Virus record (IMG/VR): IMGVR_UViG_3300045135_000358
Coordinates: 1 to 38,665 of that record
Direction: 5' to 3' (one strand)
Length of the DNA stretch: 38,665 nt
Source: a virus
This document shows, in pieces, positions 24,929 to 29,759 of this stretch. The position numbers and the translations under genes were made by a program. The notes beneath the pieces are model-generated. The model made no database searches. It was given only the letters and a program-made list of their open reading frames with translations, and was not told the DNA's origin. The first letter of the stretch is position 1, and each line of letters starts with the position of its first letter.

Positions 24929-24938
24929 CACATCCTCC

Positions 24939-25121
24939 TCAACTATGAGTGTAACCATCAGTCTCAATGGCGAGCCACATACCACACCACGGCACTACGA
25001 CTGCACCATCCATACAAAAACCAGACTCAACTGTACGCCTGAATTGGCGGTAACTCAAGTCTGACTCACCACGTTGCCACACACGTAACAGTGCGCGGCG
25101 TTGTTCTTTCGTTAGTACCAT
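24939..25121 (-). CDS. Small conserved-type phage protein
   Basis: 60 residues. It runs 'LTKEQRRALLRVWQRGE', 'SYRQFRRTVE' and, near the end, 'VPWCGMWLAIETDGYTHS'. Small proteins with this T-x-E-Q-R-R-A-L...S-Y-R-x-F-R-R...W-C-G-M-W-L ending recur in many T7-like phages without a known role. The ATG at 25121 is chosen over GTG 25124 because GAGGAG is 6 bases upstream; that site overlaps the previous stop. Strong basic-helical N-terminus, aromatic C-terminus. Confidence 0.7.
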   Translation of the reverse strand: MVLTKEQRRALLRVWQRGESDLSYRQFRRTVESGFCMDGAVVVPWCGMWLAIETDGYTHS

Positions 25122-25131
25122 CACTTACTCC

Positions 25132-25455
25132 TCAATAGTTACGACCAAAGTCAAGCTCAACGTATACATCACCACGATGTTCAACGATTAGTATGGTTGA
25201 TAAGAACACGCAACCACAGCAATCGTGCGAGTGCCAGCAGTCGCTACTGTACTCCTCGCGTAGCAGCTTCTTCAGCTTCACCTTTGCGTCACTATCCAGC
25301 ACACGTTCGCTGGACAAGGTGAAACTAGCAATGAAACCACCAGCGTCAGCCATATCATCCGGCTCTCGTGAATAAAACTTGAACCACATAGCGCCAAGCT
25401 CAGGCATCTCATCCTGAATCAACGCTTTAAATGCGGCTTGATCTTCACTGTGCAT
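25132..25455 (-). CDS. First gene of the main early operon, Cys/His-containing hypothetical protein
   Basis: 107 residues with an N-terminal helix, a beta region and the cluster 'SSDCWHSHDCCGCVF' (Cys, His, His, Cys, Cys, Cys), a possible metal site. The C-terminus 'GDVYVELDFGRNY' looks like a beta strand pair. AGGAGA precedes the ATG. This is the first gene after a strong leftward promoter (25526-25554) and a GTAAAC palindrome (25469-25484), so it should be expressed very early. No family is recognised. A host-takeover role is possible but unproven. Confidence 0.6.
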   Translation of the reverse strand: MHSEDQAAFKALIQDEMPELGAMWFKFYSREPDDMADAGGFIASFTLSSERVLDSDAKVKLKKLLREEYSSDCWHSHDCCGCVFLSTILIVEHRGDVYVELDFGRNY

Positions 25456-25468
25456 ACCAGTCTCCTAG

Positions 25469-25484
25469 GTAAACCCAAGTTTAC
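25469..25484. promoter_or_regulatory. Palindrome GTAAAC-CCAA-GTTTAC in the early leader
   Basis: Perfect six-base arms separated by four bases, located between the predicted RNA start (about 25519) and the AGGAGA ribosome binding site of the 25455 gene. A protein bound here would block elongation or translation initiation. It is one of four copies in the genome. Confidence 0.65.
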
Positions 25485-25525
25485 TTTTCAGATATAGCCA
25501 AACGTTATTGCCCGACCATGTACAT

Positions 25526-25554
25526 ATTATCGCATGGCATAGTGGCCATGTCAA
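25526..25554 (-). promoter_or_regulatory. Strong leftward sigma70-type promoter
   Basis: On the minus strand TTGACA (25554-25549), a 17-base spacer and GATAAT (25531-25526) give a near-consensus promoter. It follows the terminator at 25664-25692 and precedes the main early operon, whose first ATG is at 25455. Confidence 0.75.
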
Positions 25555-25663
25555 GCAGACGGCTCTGTGTGGCGCTGTGAGCGACGATAACAAAAGCAAG
25601 GGTAGGGTATAGGGTCAGACTAGAACGTGGCTTAGAGAGCGATTGAGAGCTTCTGGCGGGCAT

Positions 25664-25692
25664 AAAAAAGCCCCACCATGATGGCAGGGCTG
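25664..25692 (-). terminator. Leftward intrinsic terminator
   Basis: Read leftward: AGCCC, then an internal loop, CCA-TCA-TGG, GGGCT and six T's (25669-25664). An alternative longer stem uses CCCCAC/GTGGGG. It ends the short transcript from the 26330 promoter after the 181- and 26-residue genes. The rest of the 25456-25707 gap holds the leader and promoter described separately. Confidence 0.8.
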
Positions 25693-25707
25693 TGGGGTTG
25701 GACTGGG

Positions 25708-25788
25708 TTATTCTTCGATGATCTCGCAGTATCCGATCAGAATGATTCCAGCGATGATTAGCGGCCAAGCTATGTCGGGATCGATCAT
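25708..25788 (-). CDS. 26-residue single-pass membrane peptide
   Basis: The frame starts at an ATG that overlaps the stop of the 181-residue gene (ATGA) and ends with TAA 16 bases before the terminator hairpin. The peptide starts MIDPDIAWP, has a hydrophobic core 'LIIAGIILIGY' and ends 'CEIIEE', so it is an acidic-flanked single membrane helix. Coupling, position and clear hydrophobic pattern argue that it is real. It could be a small membrane effector, an exclusion factor or a regulator of an envelope protein. The function is unknown. Confidence 0.55.
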   Translation of the reverse strand: MIDPDIAWPLIIAGIILIGYCEIIEE

Positions 25789-26330
25789 GACGCTATGACC
25801 GTTGCTAGGAATGCGGCTATATCGTCTTTTGTGTGGCCATTGTTCATTGCCGCGCCAGTGAATTCCGCGTACAGCTCGGCCAGTGATTTGGCATCATTGG
25901 CGGTCGGTTCTGATCCTTCGCCCTCGCCCTCACTGTCACCTTCTGATTTGCCCGCGCTAGGCACTGCCAATGCTTTGTAAAGAGGTGCGATGCCGTCACA
26001 CTGTTTGGCCAGCTTGGCGACCAGCTTTTGACCGTCTGCGGGCTTCGATAGCTTGTGATATTCGTTTAGCTTCTTGTCTGATGCCAGCATGACCTTCACG
26101 ATCCGCGCCATGCGAGACTTGAGAGTCTTCACGCTATCTTTGTTGGTGGTTGCCATTTGGTCTGCGTATCCTTTCAGAAAGGCCTTGGCATCTTCATCAG
26201 TGAATACCTTCGCCTTGATCGTGCTGATGGCGATGTTGAGGACTTCGCGGCCAGCTTTCTGTTGCGCCTCGGCAACGTCTTTACCAGCAGTCTCAACCGG
26301 TAGGAATGCATTGTCGTTTACGTTTGTCAT
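25785..26330 (-). CDS. Unrecognised leftmost early gene, helical
   Basis: The 181-residue protein is Ala/Lys/Asp-rich and mostly helical. An N-terminal region (1-30) precedes a basic helical domain (about 30-120; 'ISTIKAKVFTDEDAKAFLKG', 'LKSRMARIVKVMLASDKKL'). A very acidic linker 'SEGDSEGEGEGSEP' (about 130-145) and a C-terminal helix pair follow. It is noticeably richer in G+C than its neighbours. It is the first gene of the leftward arm, transcribed from 26375-26403 and terminated at 25664-25692, separately from the main early operon. A DNA- or RNA-binding takeover protein would fit. I do not recognise a family. Confidence 0.7.
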   Translation of the reverse strand: MTNVNDNAFLPVETAGKDVAEAQQKAGREVLNIAISTIKAKVFTDEDAKAFLKGYADQMATTNKDSVKTLKSRMARIVKVMLASDKKLNEYHKLSKPADGQKLVAKLAKQCDGIAPLYKALAVPSAGKSEGDSEGEGEGSEPTANDAKSLAELYAEFTGAAMNNGHTKDDIAAFLATVIAS

Positions 26331-26374
26331 ATCAAAGTACCTTTATCAGTAGTGCGAAGTAGCACCATGCAAAG

Positions 26375-26403
26375 ATTCTCGGTGATGGTTTTGGAAATGT
26401 CAA
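26375..26403 (-). promoter_or_regulatory. Leftward promoter for the 26330 gene
   Basis: On the minus strand a perfect TTGACA (26403-26398) and a 17-base spacer lead to GAGAAT (26380-26375), which matches the -10 consensus at four of six positions. RNA would start near 26368, about 38 bases before the ATG. Confidence 0.5.
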
Positions 26404-26440
26404 CAACCAAAAGCAAAAATATTCAAATTATTTTCAGAAA

Positions 26441-26456
26441 GTAAACTCGGGTTTAC
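26441..26456. promoter_or_regulatory. Palindrome GTAAAC-TCGG-GTTTAC in the control region
   Basis: This copy of the 16-bp palindrome lies 38 bases upstream of the -35 of the leftward promoter, so here it could act as an activator or looping site rather than a block. Confidence 0.6.
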
Positions 26457-26687
26457 CTCATGAGATCCCACCAATGGCGCTGTGGCGGTCGGTAGCGTTG
26501 GGTTATGTGGTGCATCACTGACCCACACTTTGTCGATTCTGCGCAGATCATTATCATGGGGCGGTTCTATTTTGGCACCGGGGGAGGGGCTACGACGACT
26601 ATACAACGCGCGGCTACTACCCAGACACAAAAAAGAGTCAAATTAGGCCATAGTAATTCTAGTAATATGTTTTTATTTATCAATTAT

Positions 26688-26768
26688 TTGCATAATGCAA
26701 CTGCATATTGCTAATCTGCACTGTAAATGCACAGGAATCTGCACTGTAACTGGGTATTTACACTGTAA
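26688..26768. repeat. Palindrome and CACTGTAA repeats upstream of the late promoter
   Basis: TTGCATAATGCAA (26688-26700) is a perfect 13-bp palindrome. It is followed by AATCTGCACTGTAA at 26713 and again at 26736, and a third CACTGTAA in TTTACACTGTAA at 26757-26768. The core CACTGTAA starts at 26719, 26742 and 26761, about two DNA turns apart. The cluster ends 26 bases before the -35, as expected for activator or repressor sites, or for iterons. Confidence 0.65.
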
Positions 26769-26793
26769 ATTTTCCCTCTTTTCCAAATACCTC

Positions 26794-26822
26794 TTGACTT
26801 TTGTAAGAAAATGTGGTATAAT
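26794..26822 (+). promoter_or_regulatory. Main late promoter (rightward)
   Basis: TTGACT (26794-26799), a 17-base spacer and TATAAT (26817-26822) with extended TGG just before the -10. The string ATGTGGTATAAT is the same as in the SSB promoter. It would start RNA near 26829, with a leader of about 100 bases before the small terminase ATG. Confidence 0.8.
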
Positions 26823-26846
26823 AATACGTATATATAGAACAGTACA

Positions 26847-26882
26847 GTTCCTAACTACAAATTACATACAACTATTAGGAAC
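26847..26882 (+). other. Leader RNA hairpin of the late transcript
   Basis: GTTCCTAA (26847-26854) and TTAGGAAC (26875-26882) form a perfect 8-bp stem with a 20-base AT-rich loop, about 18 bases after the predicted RNA start. There is no T-run, so it is not a terminator. It could stabilise or regulate the late mRNA. Confidence 0.45.
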
Positions 26883-26930
26883 AAATATAAGAAAAGAACC
26901 AGAAACCCAACTAGGTTAAGTCTATATAGT

Positions 26931-27323
26931 ATGGATAACGACAAAAGTTCAGGTAATCCTGTTGGTCGCCCTAAGAAATCTTCTGTTTCCTCCAAGAAAA
27001 AAGGGGGCAGAGGGGCTGTAGGTAGACCAAAGGGTGATGCAGCCATCATAAATGAGTACAAAGCAAGGATGTTAAACTCTCCTCGCTCTCGTGCTGTGAT
27101 GGATGCTATATTTGATGCAGCATTAGACCCAGATCATAAGAACCAAGCAGCAGCATGGAAGTTAGTTATGGATCGTATTCTTCCTGTTGCTGCATTTGAA
27201 AAGGATGTGACTAAAGATGGTGGACGAAGTGCAATCCAGATTAATATCACTGGCGTTGGAACTACAACAATTACAGATGGCAGTGAAGAGAGTAGCGCAA
27301 TCGAAGGCGAACTCGCTGATTGA
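26931..27323 (+). CDS. Small terminase subunit (putative)
   Basis: 130 residues. The basic N-terminus has two AT-hook-like motifs (GRPKK at about 13 and GRPKG at about 32) linked by 'SVSSKKKGGRGAVGRP'. A helical core 'NSPRSRAVMDAIFDAALDP' and 'NQAAAWKLVMDRILPVAAFE' follows, then a beta-like tail. Small terminases bind the packaging site and assemble as rings, and this helical oligomerisation core with basic DNA-binding arms fits. It is the first gene of the late transcript and lies upstream of the large terminase. There is only a weak ribosome binding site (AGGTTAAG). Confidence 0.65.
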   Translation: MDNDKSSGNPVGRPKKSSVSSKKKGGRGAVGRPKGDAAIINEYKARMLNSPRSRAVMDAIFDAALDPDHKNQAAAWKLVMDRILPVAAFEKDVTKDGGRSAIQINITGVGTTTITDGSEESSAIEGELAD

Positions 27324-27381
27324 TCAAGCTGAAGAGCAATCTGCTTTATTCTTTGAGTACTTAAGGACTAAAACCAATTGA
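27283..27381 (+). CDS. Possible 32-codon overlapping ORF coupling to the endopeptidase gene
   Basis: A GTG-started frame overlaps the last 41 bases of the small terminase in the +1 frame and ends TGA at 27379-27381. That TGA shares bases with the TTG start of the M15 gene (TTGA). The peptide reads MKRVAQSKANSLIDQAEEQ and then SALFFEYLRTKTN, a credible amphipathic sequence with sensible codons. No clear ribosome binding site precedes the GTG. It could be a small gene providing translational coupling, or the product of a frameshift at the end of the terminase gene. Confidence 0.35.
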   Translation: MKRVAQSKANSLIDQAEEQSALFFEYLRTKTN

Positions 27382-27719
27382 GATATTTTACCGTATCTGA
27401 ATTCGACTGTCAACATACAGGTGAAAACAACATGGAACCTGAGTTCATGGAAAAAGTAGATGAACTTAGGGATCGTTGTGGTTTTCCTTTTGTTATCACT
27501 AGTGGCTACAGATCAGCCCAGCACCCAATAGAAGCAAAGAAAGATGTACCGGGAACACACGCGCAAGGCATAGCGGCAGACATAAAGATAACAAACGCTG
27601 CCCAACGGTACACAATAATAAGAGAGGCTTTGGCACTGGGTTTCGCTGGGATTGGTGTCGCTAGTGACTTTATTCACGTAGATACACGGGGTTCTGCCCC
27701 AGTAATCTGGACGTACTGA
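27378..27719 (+). CDS. M15-type peptidase / endolysin
   Basis: The 113-residue peptidase of M15_3 type (D-Ala-D-Ala or L-Ala-D-Glu cleaving) has zinc ligands His61 and Asp68 in 'GTHAQGIAADI' and His100 in 'SDFIHVD', plus 'SGYRS' in the substrate loop. The N-terminal 'FTVSEFDCQHTG' is the usual opening of the family, which requires the TTG start at 27378 (AAGGA 10 bases upstream; an in-frame TAA lies just above). There is no signal peptide, so it would need a holin (1236/1443) to reach the wall. Its stop overlaps the next ATG (TGATG). It is the best candidate for the phage endolysin. Confidence 0.82.
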   Translation: MRYFTVSEFDCQHTGENNMEPEFMEKVDELRDRCGFPFVITSGYRSAQHPIEAKKDVPGTHAQGIAADIKITNAAQRYTIIREALALGFAGIGVASDFIHVDTRGSAPVIWTY

Positions 27720-28075
27720 TGCTGTACACTAAGCACACAACGCTAACAACAACAGACCTAACCACACTGTTCACTATGCCTAGTGGTTTCCACGCTGTTA
27801 TAAACTACGTATTTGTAGCTAACCACGGCGGTGCTACAAACAGCATTGATTTGTACTGGGAAGTGTCTGGAACACCGCAAGTGTACATCTTTGACGGAAC
27901 TAACGTAGCTGGTGGAGGAAAAGAAACACTAAGCAACGGTGGTGGTCCTTTGTTTATCCTGCACGAGAACGAAGCGGTTAAATGCCAAGCATCTGGTGCA
28001 GGAAATTTAGAAGTAGTTGTAACCTTTGATCTGTTGCCAGCCCCGGCATCTCTTGTAAATTTTAACGGAGCTTAA
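27719..28075 (+). CDS. Beta-rich small structural protein (putative)
   Basis: The 118-residue Thr/Gly/Asn-rich protein has a jelly-roll-like pattern of short strands ('FHAVINYVFVANHGGATNSI', 'DLYWEVSGTPQVYIFDGT') and few charged residues. Proteins of this shape in phages are often head decorations or small tail spikes. It is coupled to the peptidase gene by TGATG overlap. No catalytic motif or signal sequence is visible. The virion role is inferred from composition only. Confidence 0.5.
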   Translation: MLYTKHTTLTTTDLTTLFTMPSGFHAVINYVFVANHGGATNSIDLYWEVSGTPQVYIFDGTNVAGGGKETLSNGGGPLFILHENEAVKCQASGAGNLEVVVTFDLLPAPASLVNFNGA

Positions 28076-28079
28076 CCTA

Positions 28080-28403
28080 ATGAAGTATCTTGCAGCCTTT
28101 TTGTTTCTTTTTTCTTCTTTGTCTTTTAGCCAAACGGTAATTAATTATCCTGACGGTACTACGTACACCCTAGAGAACGGTGAGTACATCGTAGTAGCCA
28201 AGGACAACGTGTTTAGCAAGAACACTTACAAGAGTGGTGGTGTACACTTCAAGCCGCTGAAGCCCAACGACAAGCGTGACTACGTACCTGAAGAGACTGA
28301 CGGCATGGAGCCGGGTTCTGAAGAGTGGTGTGAAACCTACGTACCGTATCAGAACGGTTACACGTTTGACGACCAGATGTGGCAGAGGGCTTGCCAAGGC
28401 TAA
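28080..28403 (+). CDS. Exported hypothetical protein with signal peptide
   Basis: 107 residues. The N-terminus 'MKYLAAFLFLFSSLSFSQT' is a clear Sec signal with likely cleavage after the Ser/Phe-Ser stretch (about residue 17-18). The mature part is hydrophilic, with two cysteines near the C-terminus ('EEWCETYVPY' and 'QRACQG') that could form a disulfide in the periplasm. There is no lipobox. Its placement between the endolysin and large terminase suggests a lysis or superinfection-exclusion role, but this is only inferred. Confidence 0.6.
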   Translation: MKYLAAFLFLFSSLSFSQTVINYPDGTTYTLENGEYIVVAKDNVFSKNTYKSGGVHFKPLKPNDKRDYVPEETDGMEPGSEEWCETYVPYQNGYTFDDQMWQRACQG

Positions 28404-28406
28404 ACC

Positions 28407-29657
28407 TTGACAGACTTAAATGTACAACTGTTGCCGTGGCAGCAGGAAGTCTACTCTGATCCAACACGGTTCAAAGTAGTAGCGGCTGGACGAAGGACAG
28501 GGAAGTCCCGTCTGGCTGCATGGTTACTTATTATTAATGGTTTACAGGCCGATAAAGGCCATGTTTTTTACGTTGCGCCTACACAGGGACAAGCCCGTGA
28601 CATCATGTGGCAGACCCTCTTAGAGCTAGGACACCCTGTTATATCTGGAAGTCACATTAACAACCTCCAGATCAGGCTGGTCAACGGGGCCACGATTAGT
28701 CTTAAAGGAGCCGATAGGCCAGAGACTATGCGTGGTGTGTCCTTGAAGTTTCTCGTGATGGACGAGTACGCAGACATGAAGCCTGACGTATGGGAACAGA
28801 TACTCCGTCCAGCACTGGCTGACCAAAAGGGTCAAGCGTTGTTCATAGGTACGCCTATGGGCAGGAACCACTTCTACGAGTTGTACAAGTACGCGGAGCT
28901 AGGTGACGATGAAACTTACAGGGGCTGGCATTTCACCAGCTACGACAACCCAATCTTGGACCCATCTGAAATCGACATGGCAAAGAAATCAATGTCGAGT
29001 TACGCCTTCAGACAAGAGTTCATGGCCTCGTTTGAAGCCAGAGGCTCAGAGATGTTCAAAGAAGATTGGGTCAAGTTCGGAGAGGAGCCAGAAGAAGGAG
29101 ACTACTACATAGCTGTTGACTTAGCTGGCTTTGAAGACGTAAACAAGAAAAGAACAAAGAATACTAAACTAGATGAAACTGCAATCGCTGTCGTTAAAGT
29201 TGGTACTGATGGTTGGTACGTTGATAACATTATACATGGGCGGTGGGAGCTTAACGAGACTGCCACCAAGATATTTCAGGCCGTTAGAGACTACAGACCC
29301 GTTAGCGTTGGTATTGAACGAGGGATTGCAAAGCAAGCCGTAATGAGTCCTCTTATGGACCTAATGAAGCGGTACGGTCAGTTCTTCAGGGTAGAAGAGT
29401 TAACACACGGTAACAAAAAGAAAACTGACAGGGTTATGTGGGCGTTACAAGGACGATTTGAAAACGGGTACGTAACGTTAAGACAAGCAGAATGGAACAC
29501 AAGATTCTTAGATCAGTTGTTTCAGTTTCCTGATGCCTTAACTCACGATGACTTGGTTGACGCATTGGCCTATATAGACCAGCTAGCTAAGGTAGCATAT
29601 AGCTACGACTTTGAAATAGATGATCACGAAATACTAGATGTAGTAGCAGGATACTAA
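28407..29657 (+). CDS. terL: Large terminase subunit
   Basis: The 416-residue packaging motor has ATPase Walker A 'AAGRRTGKS' (28-34), Walker B 'FLVMDE' (Asp119, Glu120), and an RNase H-like nuclease with 'YYIAVDLAG' and a C-terminal 'THDDLVDALAY'. It begins with TTG at 28407, three bases after the previous stop. The N-terminal 'QLLPWQQEVY' is the expected adenine-binding region just ahead of Walker A, so no downstream start is suitable. It would cut concatemers and pump DNA through the portal. Confidence 0.92.
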   Translation: MTDLNVQLLPWQQEVYSDPTRFKVVAAGRRTGKSRLAAWLLIINGLQADKGHVFYVAPTQGQARDIMWQTLLELGHPVISGSHINNLQIRLVNGATISLKGADRPETMRGVSLKFLVMDEYADMKPDVWEQILRPALADQKGQALFIGTPMGRNHFYELYKYAELGDDETYRGWHFTSYDNPILDPSEIDMAKKSMSSYAFRQEFMASFEARGSEMFKEDWVKFGEEPEEGDYYIAVDLAGFEDVNKKRTKNTKLDETAIAVVKVGTDGWYVDNIIHGRWELNETATKIFQAVRDYRPVSVGIERGIAKQAVMSPLMDLMKRYGQFFRVEELTHGNKKKTDRVMWALQGRFENGYVTLRQAEWNTRFLDQLFQFPDALTHDDLVDALAYIDQLAKVAYSYDFEIDDHEILDVVAGY

Positions 29658-29749
29658 TGAAAGTTTTTAGACCGTTCAATACCTACGGAATATATGCAAT
29701 TAGTGCCATAGTGTTTTTTACGCTAGGGTATTGTGTTGCTCTTATTTAA
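29657..29749 (+). CDS. 30-residue single-pass membrane peptide between terminase and portal
   Basis: The frame starts at an ATG sharing its first base with the terminase stop (TAATG) and ends in TAA, eleven bases before the portal ATG. The peptide starts MKVFRPFNTYG and then is hydrophobic ('IYAISAIVFFTLGYCVALI'). This is an N-in, basic-flanked single membrane helix. It may be a pinholin-like or modulating peptide, or only a translational bridge. Its clear topology and perfect overlap support reality. Confidence 0.55.
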   Translation: MKVFRPFNTYGIYAISAIVFFTLGYCVALI

Positions 29750-29759
29750 GGAACCTAAG

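Larger units (their letters stand above)
26331..26930. other. Divergent control region without genes
   Basis: Six hundred bases separate the leftward and rightward arms. In order: a leftward promoter (26375-26403), a GTAAAC palindrome (26441-26456), a GC-rich stretch of about 180 bases (26460-26640) in which I see nothing clear, a palindrome and repeat cluster (26688-26768), the late promoter (26794-26822) and a leader hairpin (26847-26882). Open frames here lack ribosome binding sites and overlap these signals. The packaging start (true genome end) of T7-like phages is often near the small terminase gene, so it might lie here. Confidence 0.7.

Noticed and set aside
24350-25042. Two rightward ORFs of 134 and 94 codons
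   Set aside because: They are antisense to the Gp88-like gene, lack ribosome binding sites, and read as low-complexity shadow translations.
25505-25768. 87-codon leftward ORF in the early gap
   Set aside because: It spans the terminator hairpin and the strong promoter and has Ser/Arg/Pro-rich shadow composition. The 26-codon membrane frame in the same place has better signals.
26457-26640. tRNA or structured RNA in the GC-rich non-coding stretch
   Set aside because: I could not build a cloverleaf or a convincing long stem. Only short, unrelated inverted pieces are seen.
26400-26919. ORFs of about 70 codons in the control region
   Set aside because: They run over promoters, palindromes and repeats, lack ribosome binding sites and have atypical composition.
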